Shown here in pieces: positions 37,707 through 46,625 of a stretch of DNA of 64,000 nt. The stretch's first letter is position 1; each line of letters starts with the position of its first letter. Both the position numbers and the translations under genes were made by a program. Source of the DNA: VAZQ01 sp963758945 (GTDB taxonomy: Bacteria > Pseudomonadota > Alphaproteobacteria > Rhizobiales > Xanthobacteraceae); assembly GCA_963758945.1 (NCBI GenBank), contig CAVWXY010000010.1:375320-439319 (forward strand), written 5' to 3'. The notes under the pieces were generated by a model. That model saw only the letters and a list, made by a program, of their open reading frames with translations, did no database searches and was not told the origin of the DNA.

Positions 37707-39031
37707 CAGTAGTGTCCGGTTAAGTTGAAGGGTGTTGCCGGAAAAGGCAATTGTGACGGGCTTTTTTTGGCTCCGACTGGTGTCCCCGACTTGAATTGAA
37801 AATGGCGTGTTGGGCTAGCGTCCGGGATTTCGCCACCCCGGAGTCGCCATGTACGTCGGCAAGACCCTGTTCGCGCAGGTCATGGATTTCCTGCCATGGA
37901 AGACTTTCCATCGCATCGTGGATCATTACGGCGGTGATCACCGGACGCGCAGTCTCAGTTGCGCCGAGCAGTTTCGCGTCATGGCTTTCGCGCAGCTGAC
38001 CTACCGCGAGAGCTTGCGCGATATCGAGGTCTGTCTGGGGGCTCAAGCCGGCAAGCTCTATCATATGGGCATCGGCGCGGCGGTCGCACGCTCGACGCTG
38101 GCTGACGCAAACGAGTTGCGCGACTGGCGCATATACTTCGAGTTGGCCCAGCGGCTGATCTTCAAGGCCCGCGCGCTCTACGTCGGCGAGGACTTCGGCG
38201 TGGAGTTGGCCAATACTGTGTATGCGCTCGATGCCACGACTATCGATCTCTGCCTGTCGATGTTCCCGTGGGCGCCGTTTCGCTCGACAAAAGCAGCAGT
38301 GAAGTTGCACACGCTGCTCGATCTTCGAGGCGCGATCCCCACCTTCATCCACATCTCCGACGGCAAGGTGCACGATGTCAATGTGTTGGACCTGCTGCTC
38401 ATCGAAGCCGGCGCCTTCTACATCATGGATCGGGGTTACCTGGACTTCGAGCGGCTCTACGCGATGGATCAGGCGGGAGGATTCTTCGTCACCCGCGCCA
38501 AGCGAAATCTCGATGCGCGACGCCTGTACTCGGCGCCGGTGAACCGCGATACGGGGCTCATCTGCGATCAGACCATCGTGCTCAACGGCTTCTATGCCTC
38601 CAAGGACTACCCCGGCCACTTGCGCCGCATCCGCTATCGCGATCCCGAAACTGGCAAGACCCTCGTGTTTCTGACCAATCAGTTTGCGCTGCCGGCGCTG
38701 ACCATTTGCGCCCTGTACCGGTGCCGATGGCAGGTGGAGCTGTTTTTCAAGTGGATCAAGCAACACCTGCGCATCAAACGCTTCTACGGCACCTCGGAGA
38801 ACGCCGTCCGGACGCAAATCTGGATTGCCATCAGCGTCTATGTGCTGGTGGCGATCATCAAAAAGCAACTTCGCCTGGATGTGACCCTGCATACGCTGCT
38901 ACAGATTTTGTCGCTGACGCTCTTCGAGAAATTGCCGCTGCAACAAGCCTTCAAGCGCGTCGATCCGGTCGAAAACAACCTTATCTCCGACAGGCAGTTG
39001 AAATTGTTCGAGTTTTAACCGGACACTACTG
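37707..39031 (+). mobile_element. Complete IS4-family insertion sequence (1325 bp) with 9-bp target duplication
   Basis: Perfect 17-bp terminal inverted repeats CAGTAGTGTCCGGTTAA (37707-37723) and its complement at 39015-39031. Both sides are flanked by GCAGATTGC (37698-37706 and 39032-39040), the direct repeat made on insertion. It carries a single transposase with a full DDE domain. Intact repeats and gene mean that it inserted recently. Confidence 0.97.
37849..39018 (+). CDS. IS4-family transposase with DUF4372 N-terminus
   Basis: A 389-residue transposase. The N-terminal DUF4372 segment (MYVGKTLFAQVMDFLPWKTF) is followed by the DDE_Tnp_1 core: YALDATTIDLCLSMFPWA (first D), IMDRGYLDFERL (second D), and the C-terminal YRCRWQVELFFKWIKQHL, which has the YREK pattern of IS4 transposases with catalytic E. 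Stop codon at 39018, inside the element by 13 bases. Confidence 0.95.
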   Translation: MYVGKTLFAQVMDFLPWKTFHRIVDHYGGDHRTRSLSCAEQFRVMAFAQLTYRESLRDIEVCLGAQAGKLYHMGIGAAVARSTLADANELRDWRIYFELAQRLIFKARALYVGEDFGVELANTVYALDATTIDLCLSMFPWAPFRSTKAAVKLHTLLDLRGAIPTFIHISDGKVHDVNVLDLLLIEAGAFYIMDRGYLDFERLYAMDQAGGFFVTRAKRNLDARRLYSAPVNRDTGLICDQTIVLNGFYASKDYPGHLRRIRYRDPETGKTLVFLTNQFALPALTICALYRCRWQVELFFKWIKQHLRIKRFYGTSENAVRTQIWIAISVYVLVAIIKKQLRLDVTLHTLLQILSLTLFEKLPLQQAFKRVDPVENNLISDRQLKLFEF

Positions 39032-39096
39032 GCAGATTGCATAAACTTATCCGCGCTGCTTCGCGCTGGACCGCATCCGGGGCCCGCAGAAAGCGG

Positions 39097-40125
39097 TCAG
39101 CGTGCGATGATCTCGACCTCGCGGTCGACACCGTTGACGACGCGGAACTCGCCTTCGTAGGTGCGGTTGTCGTTGCGGGCAACCGCGCGATACTCACCCT
39201 CCGCCAGGATCACGCGCGGGAAGGCGCCGATCAATTCCTTGATGACGTCGCCGCCGGGAGTAAGCACCGACCACTGAGTGTTGGCGCGGGCCTCGCCGCC
39301 GCGTTCGTTCACGAGCTTGAGCGTGATGATCGCGGCGCGATGGTTGACCGTAGTGTCGGTGAGCTTGCCGGCCTGGACGCGGATGTCGGAGCGCACCGTG
39401 GCATTGGCGTCGCCGTAATTCGACACGATGTAATAAGTGCCCTCGGGCACGAGAACGAGGTCGCCGGTCATGATTGCGGTGACGATCGGCCGCTTGTCGC
39501 CCGGCTCGAACTGGCTGCCCTTGTAAAGGTCGAACGAAATCTGCGCCTGCGGGATGCGCGCATCGCCGACGCGGCCCTCGATGCGCAGCCCGCCGGCCGG
39601 AATCTCGAACACGTCCTTGGTGGTGTCGGCGTGCACCTGCACGACCTTGGTCACACTGGCGAGCCCGAAGCTGGCGCTGACGATATAGGGGCCGGGCGGC
39701 AGCACGATGGTGGGCGCCGACCCCTTGTCCTCCTTGACCAGGAGTGGGACCCCGTTGGGCTCGCTGCGGTAGACCCGCCAATGCAATCCGCCATTGATGG
39801 CCGGCAAGTCGTGGCCGAAGCGTGCGCTGAGCGCCAGCGCCCCTTGCCCCGGGGGCACGATCGGCATGGCATGGACCTGCACCCCGGGGTTGGACGACAG
39901 CGATTGCGGTCCTCTCGGCGGCGCCGACGGAGCGATATTGCCGCTGGGAGGAAACAGGCTCTGGGCCGGACCGGGTGGGATTCCCGGCACGTCATTGGGC
40001 GGCCGCGGCACGGGCGAGCTGCTGAAAAATTGTGCGTTGGCGGCGCCCGGCAGCACCGCGAGCCAGACGGCTGCGGCGAAAACGAGTTGGCCCCCCCGGC
40101 CGATCCCCGCCTCCCGGATCCCCAT
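39097..40125 (-). CDS. Exported protein with repeated beta-sandwich-like segments
   Basis: A 342-residue protein with a signal peptide (about residues 1-32, ending AANAQ) and a low-complexity, Pro-rich N-terminal 60 residues. The rest repeats strands of the type LPPGPYIVSASFG, VPEGTYYIVSNYG and LAEGEYRAVARND, spaced about 80-90 residues, each with a G-x-Y core; this looks like three carboxypeptidase-regulatory or Ig-like domains. Function unknown. Conserved in Hyphomicrobiales as far as I recall. Confidence 0.72.
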   Translation of the reverse strand: MGIREAGIGRGGQLVFAAAVWLAVLPGAANAQFFSSSPVPRPPNDVPGIPPGPAQSLFPPSGNIAPSAPPRGPQSLSSNPGVQVHAMPIVPPGQGALALSARFGHDLPAINGGLHWRVYRSEPNGVPLLVKEDKGSAPTIVLPPGPYIVSASFGLASVTKVVQVHADTTKDVFEIPAGGLRIEGRVGDARIPQAQISFDLYKGSQFEPGDKRPIVTAIMTGDLVLVPEGTYYIVSNYGDANATVRSDIRVQAGKLTDTTVNHRAAIITLKLVNERGGEARANTQWSVLTPGGDVIKELIGAFPRVILAEGEYRAVARNDNRTYEGEFRVVNGVDREVEIIAR

Positions 40126-40218
40126 GGGGCGCTGTTTTCGACCGTAATCGCGGCAAATTCATGCCGCGGGCAACGCGGTTTGTCAGCGCAGCCGCCCTAT
40201 GCTAGGCGCAGCCGTAAC

Positions 40219-40806
40219 ATGCATCAAAGGCCGACGCCCGGCGCCCTCGAATTGCTCCAGACCCGACGCTCGATCAAGCCGATCGAGCTTGCCGGGCCGG
40301 CGCCTTCCGCCGCCGAGATCGAAACGCTGCTGACGGTCGCCGCGCGCGTTCCCGACCACGGCAAGCTCGTGCCCTGGCGCTTCATCATATTCGAGGGCGA
40401 CGCGAGGATAGCCGCCGGTGACGCCATAGTGGCGGCGTTTCGCACCAAATACCCCCAGGCCACGCCCGAACAGGCGGACGCCGAACGCACCCGGCTGGCG
40501 CGCGCGCCGCTTGTCATCGCGGTCGTGAGCCGCGCCGCCCCGCATGTGAAGATTCCGGAATGGGAGCAGGTGCTCTCCGCGGGCGCCGCCGCCATGAACC
40601 TGGTGCTCGCCGCCCACGCCCTCGGCTACGCCGCCAGCTGGATCACGGAGTGGTACGCCTATGACCGCGGCGTGCTCGATGCGCTGGGCCTCGGGGCAAA
40701 CGAGCGCATCGCGGGATTCGTCCATATCGGCCGGCCGAAGGAGCCGCCGGAGGATCGGCCGCGTCCGCCGCTCAGCGACATCGCCACCCGTTTCGGCAGT
40801 GCCTAG
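40219..40806 (+). CDS. Nitroreductase family protein
   Basis: A 195-residue FMN-dependent oxidoreductase. LLQTRRSIKPIELAGPAPS is the FMN-phosphate start, AARVPDHGKLVPWRFIIF the second block, AGAAAMNLVLAAHALGYAAS and GFVHIGRPKEPPEDRPRPP the C-terminal ones. Similar to the YdjA subgroup, which reduces nitro compounds and is small and compact. Directly followed by a flavin reductase-like gene on the same strand, 31 bases later. Confidence 0.92.
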   Translation: MHQRPTPGALELLQTRRSIKPIELAGPAPSAAEIETLLTVAARVPDHGKLVPWRFIIFEGDARIAAGDAIVAAFRTKYPQATPEQADAERTRLARAPLVIAVVSRAAPHVKIPEWEQVLSAGAAAMNLVLAAHALGYAASWITEWYAYDRGVLDALGLGANERIAGFVHIGRPKEPPEDRPRPPLSDIATRFGSA

Positions 40807-40837
40807 CCTTCCACCCTCCCCCGCAGCCCCCTCCCTC

Positions 40838-41515
40838 ATGTTCTACGATACGGCAAAGAACGACCATGGCCTCCCGCGCGATCCCTTCAAGGCGATCGTC
40901 GCGCCGCGGCCGATCGGGTGGATCACCTCGATGGGCGCCAAGGGCGAGATCAACCTCGCGCCCTACTCGTTCTTCAACGCGGTCTCCGATGATCCGCCAA
41001 TCGTGCTGTTCTCCAGCGAGGGGCCGAAGGACTCGCTTGTCTTCGTGCAGGAGACGGGGGAATTCGTCTGCAACCTCGCCACCTTCGAGCTGCGCTCGGC
41101 AGTGGTCGCCACCTCGGCGCAGTTTCCGCGCGGCGTGAACGAGATGGAGCAATCCGGACTCGCGTCGACGCCGTGCCGCCTGGTGCGACCGCCGCGGGTC
41201 GCCGCCTCGCCGTGCGCGCTCGAATGCAAGCTCCTGCAGGTCATCGACCTCAAGGATCTCGCAGGCAAGTCATCCCATCGCCACGTCGTACTCGGGCAGG
41301 TGGTCGGCATCCACATCGACGACCGCTTCATCAAGGACGGCCGACTCGACACTGCCGCGATGGAACCGATCGCGCGTTGCGGCTATGCCGACTATTCCGT
41401 CGTCGACAGGGTGTTCGCGATTGCACGACCGGGCGGACAACGCCGCACGGACGACCCGACGCTCGACGACGCCGCCCAGGGCGCTCCTGCTCGTCGTCCG
41501 TCTTCCGTGGTCTGA
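40838..41515 (+). CDS. Flavin reductase-like, FMN-binding split-barrel protein
   Basis: A 225-residue protein. KNDHGLPRDPFKAIVAPRPIGW, NLAPYSFFNAVSDDPPIVLFSS and FVCNLATFELRSAVVATS are standard for this group, with QVVGIHIDDRFIKDG near the end. The last about 25 residues (RRTDDPTLDDAAQGAPARRP) look unlike the family tail, so a slip near the end is possible. No obvious monooxygenase partner nearby apart from the preceding nitroreductase. Confidence 0.88.
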   Translation: MFYDTAKNDHGLPRDPFKAIVAPRPIGWITSMGAKGEINLAPYSFFNAVSDDPPIVLFSSEGPKDSLVFVQETGEFVCNLATFELRSAVVATSAQFPRGVNEMEQSGLASTPCRLVRPPRVAASPCALECKLLQVIDLKDLAGKSSHRHVVLGQVVGIHIDDRFIKDGRLDTAAMEPIARCGYADYSVVDRVFAIARPGGQRRTDDPTLDDAAQGAPARRPSSVV

Positions 41516-41524
41516 CGACCTGCT

Positions 41525-41956
41525 CTACGCGGTCTGGATGTAGTCGCGCAACGCGGCGGATTCCTGCTCCATCTCGTGCAGCCTGTGCTTGACCACGTCG
41601 CCGATCGACACCACGCCCACCACCTGATCCTGCTCGATGACCGGCACGTGGCGGAACTTGCCACCGGTCATCTGCTCCATCAGGACGCCGACGGTATCCG
41701 ACGGGCTGCAGGTCACCACCTTGCGCGTCATCACCTGCGCCAACGGCTGCACCAGCACGGCAGCGCCCTGCTCCGCCAGCACGCGAACGATATCGCGCTC
41801 GGACAGGATTCCGATCATGCGGCGGTCCGGACCGAGCACGAGCAGCGCGCCGATCTTGTGCTCGGCAAGCTTTTTCGCCGCGGCCTCCAGCGTCGCCGTG
41901 GGCTCGATCGAGATGATGTCGCCGCCTTTGGCGGCGAGAATTGCCTTGACGGTCAT
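41525..41956 (-). CDS. Tandem CBS-domain protein
   Basis: A 143-residue protein made of two CBS motifs. Domain 1: ISIEPTATLEAAAKKLAEHK, IGILSERDIVRVLAEQG; domain 2: VVTCSPSDTVGVLMEQMTGG, VVGVVSIGDVVKHRLHEME. Such stand-alone pairs bind adenine nucleotides and act as sensors. The segment MTRKVVTC links them. Convergent with the flavin reductase-like gene by nine bases. Confidence 0.92.
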   Translation of the reverse strand: MTVKAILAAKGGDIISIEPTATLEAAAKKLAEHKIGALLVLGPDRRMIGILSERDIVRVLAEQGAAVLVQPLAQVMTRKVVTCSPSDTVGVLMEQMTGGKFRHVPVIEQDQVVGVVSIGDVVKHRLHEMEQESAALRDYIQTA

Positions 41957-42239
41957 GTGTCGCCTCCCTTGACCGGTGCCGCTCCGACCGTGCGGAACGC
42001 CGGTCAGTTTGTACTGCTCGCTTTGATTACCGAGTTCCGTCGCGTCGGCTGCGCCGTGCGGCAAGCGACGAGGCACTGAGTGCGTCGCAAGAGCAACCGG
42101 CTCGGCGGCTCTCGACATCAACGGCGACCGCGAAGCGCGGCGCCGACCTGTCATCAATATCGGCCGGAATCGCGCCCCTCGCAAGGGTCGCGGGCAAGGG
42201 TCGAGGCTGCTCGGCGAGCGCGCCGAGCAGGAGCGCCGC

Positions 42240-43010
42240 TCAATGCGGCGGTGCCGAGTCGCCGTCGCCATCGCTATGGACCGCGCCCGCCATCGGAATC
42301 GGATCGAACGCGCCGAATGCGAGAAGGCCGGCGAGAAAGCCTCCGACATGCGCCTGCCAGGCAATCGCCTGCTCGACACCTGCCATGCCGACCGAGAATA
42401 CCCCGAACAAGAGATTGACGCCGAACCACACCGCCAGGAACGCCAGCACCCGCGGATCGCGCAGGCATGCGGCGAGCGACAGCGCCGGCACGCGACAGGC
42501 CGCGTCGCGATCCCGCCACAACCCCAGCGGCCCTCCGCGCTGGAACACGAACCGCGTCGCCGCCGCCATCGCGCCGGAAATCGCGGCCGAGGCGCCGACC
42601 ATCGGCAGCAATTCCCCCCAATGGGTGACGAGATGCATGCCGGCGCCCGCCGCGGCGGTCAGCGCCATGAAGCCCATGAATTGCAGCGAGCCGAAGCGCT
42701 GGGCCACCGGCGAGGCGAAGGCGAGAAACCACACCGCGTTGAAGATCAAATGGCTGAGATCGGCATGGATGAGGGCGTAGGTGACGAATGTCCAGATATC
42801 GGCCGCCCAGCCGCCGGGCCAGTCGACGTCAGGCAACACGCTGGCATCGTAGCGCGCCGGGATGAAGGCGAAGAGCAGCAGGAATTCCGTCGTCTGCTCC
42901 GCCGTCAGCATCAACGTGACGACGGCGTGCACGAGCGCGAATACCGCGAGCAGCGCGACCACGGACGCAGGCACGTTGAGCATTCGTTCGCGGCGCGGGT
43001 GGTCGAGCAT
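42240..43010 (-). CDS. Rhomboid family intramembrane serine protease
   Basis: A 256-residue membrane protein with six or seven helices. The nucleophile is in MVGASAAISGAMAA (GxS), the catalytic His in IAWQAHVGGFLAGLLAFGAF; HADLSHLIFNAVWFLAFAS is the HxxxN entry segment. These are the three motifs of active rhomboids. It cleaves membrane proteins within the bilayer; substrate unknown. Confidence 0.92.
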   Translation of the reverse strand: MLDHPRRERMLNVPASVVALLAVFALVHAVVTLMLTAEQTTEFLLLFAFIPARYDASVLPDVDWPGGWAADIWTFVTYALIHADLSHLIFNAVWFLAFASPVAQRFGSLQFMGFMALTAAAGAGMHLVTHWGELLPMVGASAAISGAMAAATRFVFQRGGPLGLWRDRDAACRVPALSLAACLRDPRVLAFLAVWFGVNLLFGVFSVGMAGVEQAIAWQAHVGGFLAGLLAFGAFDPIPMAGAVHSDGDGDSAPPH

Positions 43011-43590
43011 GGTCGAGGTGGCTCCGGCGCGAAAGTCGAGATCGAGACGATGTTGTGAAGACGATCGGCGGCGATGGCATAGGCTGACGCACGCGTCGGG
43101 GCAAGCGCACAGTCGCGCGACGAAGGCGCCAGCCCTGCCGCGCGGTCGTATCGACCCGCCGGCCTCCATCGGAAAGCATCCGGTCGAGCCGGGGCCAGGC
43201 GGGCGCCGCACGGGGCGCGGGAACTTTCCCGCCGACAGCGTCACCGCCGGGTAAACGCCGCGACGCTCGCAATGCGCCGCTACGACGCTTCGCGCGCGGC
43301 CGTCGCAAGCGCCGGCCCGGCCTTGCGCGCACGGGACACCGCCGCGTCAACGTTAACGGCGCGCGCGACGGCGGACGCCGCCGACACCTTGGCGGGCGCG
43401 CGACGATTAATATAACGCCGGACTTTGATTTAAGTTTTATCAGTTCGGATTTTAGTCAAACGTGATTTTCATATTAGCAGTATTCGTCGCGCTGTTTATC
43501 TGCGTTGTCTTCAAAATGACTTTGCGGGATTAGCGGCGGTGCAAATCGTTTGTGTGAAATGTGGCCTCCAAGAACAGGGAAGGCCACAAA
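43011..43590. other. Gap of 580 bases with an AT-rich promoter region
   Basis: No gene seen. 43380-43590 is strikingly AT-rich for this genome, with TTAATATAA, TTTGATTTAAGTTTTA and similar runs, so it probably holds the promoter and operators of the C93 peptidase gene at 43591. GGGAAGGCC at 43577-43585 is the likely ribosome site for it. Confidence 0.6.
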
Positions 43591-44220
43591 ATGAAACGCA
43601 ATGTTGCACGGATACTGGGAGCCGGTCTTGTCGCGGGCGCGTTGGCGGCGGCGCTGACGATCACGCCGGCGGATGCGGCAAGCGAGCGCTCGCTCTTCAC
43701 CTCGGTCGGAGGCACCGCACGGGCGCCGATGGGTTGGGCCGAATTCTGCGCGGAGTACGCGCCGGAATGCGAGACCAAGGTACTCCCGGCGCGCGACGTC
43801 GTGCTGACGGCGAAAGCGTGGAAGGAGCTGGTGGACGTCAACGACCGGGTCAACGATGAGATCAAGCCGGTGACCGACATGGAGCACTGGGGCGTGGCCG
43901 AACGCTGGAACTATCCCACCGACGGCCGCGGCGACTGCGAAGATTACGTGCTGCTCAAGCGCAGGATGCTGATGCAGGCCGGGTGGCCGCGCCAGGCGTT
44001 GCTCATCACGGTCGTGCGCGACCAGCAGGGCGACGGCCACGCCGTGCTCACCGTCAAGACCGACAAGGGCGAATTCATCCTCGACAACCAGAACGAGGAC
44101 ATCCTGCTCTGGTCGCAGACCGGCTACCGCTTCGTGAAGCGGCAGTCGCAGAGCGATCCGAACGTCTGGGTGGCGCTCGGCCATCCGCGCCCGGCGACCG
44201 CCACCGCCACCTCGCGCTGA
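43591..44220 (+). CDS. Bacterial transglutaminase-like cysteine peptidase (C93, DUF920)
   Basis: A 209-residue exported protein. Signal peptide MKRNVARILGAGLVAGALAA, cleavage near ADAAS. The mature domain has ERWNYPTDGRGDCEDYVLLK (catalytic Cys in DCEDY), GDGHAVLTVKTDKGEFILDN (His and Asp) and conserved CAEYAPEC. LapG-like members of this fold cleave adhesins; whether this one has that role is not shown. No LapD or adhesin gene is adjacent. Confidence 0.9.
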   Translation: MKRNVARILGAGLVAGALAAALTITPADAASERSLFTSVGGTARAPMGWAEFCAEYAPECETKVLPARDVVLTAKAWKELVDVNDRVNDEIKPVTDMEHWGVAERWNYPTDGRGDCEDYVLLKRRMLMQAGWPRQALLITVVRDQQGDGHAVLTVKTDKGEFILDNQNEDILLWSQTGYRFVKRQSQSDPNVWVALGHPRPATATATSR

Positions 44221-44331
44221 TTGCCGAAGACGTAGCTGGGACGACCGACGACGAACGCAAGACGCGCCGCCGATAACACCCGAGCGCCGCCTCCCGCCCC
44301 CGTCTTCCCTGCTCCGTTCCTGCGTCCTGCG

Positions 44332-44862
44332 TCATCCGATTCGCCGCAGCCCCTTGGCATATTGCTGCCAGCGTCGCACATAGATGTCGGCGCCGCCCCT
44401 GATCGCCTGCGCCGCCGCTTGGTCGAGGGCACGCACCGCGCGCGCCGGAGCGCCCACGATCAGCGAATTGTCCGGGAACTCCTTGCCCTCGGTGACCAGG
44501 GCGCCGGCCCCGATCAGGCAGTTGCGTCCGATTTTGGCGCCGTTGAGCACGATCGCGCCCATGCCGACCAGGCTGTTCGAACCGATGATGCAGCCGTGCA
44601 GCACGACGTTGTGGCCGATCACGCAATCCTCGCCGATGGTCAGGGGAAATCCGGGATCGGTGTGCAGCGTCGCGTTGTCCTGAACCTGCGAGCGCGTGCC
44701 CAGGTCGATCCATTCGTTGTCGCCGCGCAGGACCGAGCCGAACCAGACGCTGGCATCGGCCTGCAGCCGCACCCGCCCGATCACAGCCGCGCTCTCGGCG
44801 ATCCAGTAGCGGCCGTCGGAAGGCAAGTCGGGCGCCTCGCCGTCGAGCTCGAAAATTGCCAT
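44332..44862 (-). CDS. Gamma-class carbonic anhydrase family protein
   Basis: A 176-residue left-handed beta-helix protein. The zinc histidines are in LHTDPGFPLTIGEDCVIGHN and VVLHGCIIGSNSLVGMG, and the hexapeptide turns continue to VGAPARAVRALD. Family members (YrdA, PaaY, CamH) are often called carbonic anhydrase-like because activity varies. Start MAIFELDGEAPDLPSDGRYW fits. Downstream, the stop is followed by a GACGCAGGACGCAGG repeat, compare the nusG and tuf ends. Confidence 0.92.
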   Translation of the reverse strand: MAIFELDGEAPDLPSDGRYWIAESAAVIGRVRLQADASVWFGSVLRGDNEWIDLGTRSQVQDNATLHTDPGFPLTIGEDCVIGHNVVLHGCIIGSNSLVGMGAIVLNGAKIGRNCLIGAGALVTEGKEFPDNSLIVGAPARAVRALDQAAAQAIRGGADIYVRRWQQYAKGLRRIG

Positions 44863-44943
44863 GCACGCTCCTCGGCGCGCTTTCGGGCAAGGCGGTTATC
44901 GATTAGCCGCGCCCGAGCCGTTTTAGCCGAACCGGGTCCTGTA

Positions 44944-44977
44944 GTCGCCGATCTCAGGAAAACTCGAGATCGGCGAC
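44944..44977. repeat. Intergenic inverted repeat, 12-bp arms
   Basis: GTCGCCGATCTC (44944-44955) pairs perfectly with GAGATCGGCGAC (44966-44977) around ten bases. It is part of an AT-poor intergenic region between the gamma-CA gene and a small membrane-protein frame. Similar in style to the palindromes at 31994-32117. Confidence 0.85.
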
Positions 44978-45061
44978 AGCGCGCCCATTCGATAAATCGG
45001 CGCGACCTTGCCACGGGACGCAAGGATTGGCGCGGCTTGCGCCGCCTCGCGTGGAACGCCC

Positions 45062-45190
45062 TCAGCCGGCGGGAATGCCGAATGCCGCCAGCGCCAGCCC
45101 CACGATCATCCCCGAGACCAAGCTCCAACAACCGGCGATGGCAAAGCCCATCGCAAGACCAAAGCTACGCTCGACCTGTTCCGCTGACAT
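45062..45190 (-). CDS. Possible small membrane protein
   Basis: A 42-residue product, MSAEQVERSFGLAMGFAIAG followed by a hydrophobic stretch (CWSLVSGMIVGLALAAFGI). It would be a single membrane-spanning helix. The frame starts at ATG 45190 with a purine stretch upstream. Small size makes it uncertain, but the hydrophobic pattern is coherent. Confidence 0.4.
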   Translation of the reverse strand: MSAEQVERSFGLAMGFAIAGCWSLVSGMIVGLALAAFGIPAG

Positions 45191-45379
45191 CACGCCCCAC
45201 CCCCTATCGCCCCGCCCCACCATCGCAGAGCACGACACAGGGCGCCAGAACATACTTAACCGAGGGTTAACGGCGCTGGATCCAGAGGTCGGGCGGGCAC
45301 TGCGCAGCGCGGCCGGCTCCGGCCTGACTTCTGATTCCTGTTCGCGCATACTCGAATTTGATTCGACGGACCGACGCTC

Positions 45380-46102
45380 ATGAGCACGCCTACCTCCGCC
45401 AAACGGCGCAACCGGCCTCGGCGCACCGGACGCAGCCCGTTGGTGCTGGCCCTCGCCGCGCTCGCGGCAGCGTTCGCCGCGTTCGGCTATATCGGCTACG
45501 TGCTGTGGCCGCGCTGGCCGGGACCGCCGGCCGGTCCCGACGCGCCGGCACTGCCGATCACGGTCGCCGGCGTCGCCTTCAACCTGCCGCCAGCCGCCAT
45601 CCGCGTACCGGTGCAGCGCCGGCCGGGCGCGCAGGAGCGCGTCGATCTCGCCTTTCTGTGGCCCTCGCTCGCGCCGCCCGACCCCGCCGCGAAGCCGACG
45701 CCGCCGCACGAGGCTGGGCCGGCACCGACGCCGATGGAAGAGCGCGTGTTCGTGACGATCGCTGCCGCCGGCGACACGCTTGCGCCCGGCGAGCGCGCGC
45801 GCAGCGTCTACCCGCGCTACACCGCCGCCGCCGCGACGCCCGGCCCGGACGGGCTCGCGATCCTCCCCTTTCGCGAAGGCACGCCCTACCAGGGTGAGGA
45901 TCTGATCTATGTGGCCGCGGCGGGGTTCCTCGCGCGCTGCAGCCGCGAGGACGCGGGCCCGACGCCCGGCGTCTGCCTCTACGAACGGCGGATCGACGGC
46001 GCCGACCTCGTGGTGCGCTTCCCGCGCGACTGGCTTGCCGACTGGCGCCTGCTTTCAGGCAATATCGATCGGCTGATCGCGCGCCTGCGGGCATCGCACT
46101 GA
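45380..46102 (+). CDS. Membrane-anchored protein of unknown function
   Basis: A 240-residue protein. Basic N-terminus (MSTPTSAKRRNRPRRTGR), one transmembrane helix (about 21-44), then a periplasmic domain with VAGVAFNLPPAAIRVPVQRR, YQGEDLIYVAAAGFLARC and CLYERRIDGADLVVRFPRDW. Two cysteines (LARC, VCLY) could pair. Resembles conserved hypotheticals of Hyphomicrobiales; no function known. Confidence 0.75.
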   Translation: MSTPTSAKRRNRPRRTGRSPLVLALAALAAAFAAFGYIGYVLWPRWPGPPAGPDAPALPITVAGVAFNLPPAAIRVPVQRRPGAQERVDLAFLWPSLAPPDPAAKPTPPHEAGPAPTPMEERVFVTIAAAGDTLAPGERARSVYPRYTAAAATPGPDGLAILPFREGTPYQGEDLIYVAAAGFLARCSREDAGPTPGVCLYERRIDGADLVVRFPRDWLADWRLLSGNIDRLIARLRASH

Positions 46103-46168
46103 CGCTCGTCGGGGCGTGATCGCGGCATGCCCGCGAAGCGCGCATGACAAGGGGTACCCGGCGCGCCG

Positions 46169-46603
46169 CTATCCCTTGAGCAGACCCGGCTCGTCCAGGT
46201 CGAGCGCGAGGATCGGCAGCTCGAAATAGGACGAGCGCGCGTCCTTTTCATCGAAGAACACGACGCCGATATATTCGTCGCCCACATAGACCTCGGCGGA
46301 GTCCTTCTTTTTCTGCCGCGGCACGACGCGAACGCGCTCGTTGTCGAATTTGCGCTTGAGATAGGCGTCGAGCTTCTTGATGTCCGGAGCCGCGGTGGAG
46401 GCGTCACCCAAGGTGATCTTCACCTCGAAATTGTAGGAGCGCTCGTCGTCCTCCTCGTCCTCATCGAGCACCAGCGAACCGATCTTCTCCTCGCCGACGA
46501 AGACGTCGGCTGCATCGCCCGTCTTCGGCACCACGCGGATACGGGAATTGCCGAACAAGCGCTTGAGATAGGCGTCGAGCTTGCGGAGTTCGAGAACATC
46601 CAC
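46169..46603 (-). CDS. Two tandem DUF3126 domains in one protein
   Basis: A 144-residue protein holding two copies of a domain that normally stands alone at about 70 residues. Copy 1: LRKLDAYLKRLFGNSRIRVV, DVFVGEEKIGSLVLDEDEED; copy 2: IKKLDAYLKRKFDNERVRVV, EVYVGDEYIGVVFFDEKDAR. The linker ITLGDASTAAPD joins them. A GTG at 46603, behind GGGGGAG on the minus strand, is the best start. It lies 22 bases after cysE on the same strand, a usual neighbour in alphaproteobacteria. Confidence 0.9.
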   Translation of the reverse strand: MDVLELRKLDAYLKRLFGNSRIRVVPKTGDAADVFVGEEKIGSLVLDEDEEDDERSYNFEVKITLGDASTAAPDIKKLDAYLKRKFDNERVRVVPRQKKKDSAEVYVGDEYIGVVFFDEKDARSSYFELPILALDLDEPGLLKG

Positions 46604-46625
46604 CGGTGGGCGCTCCCCCTTTGGT

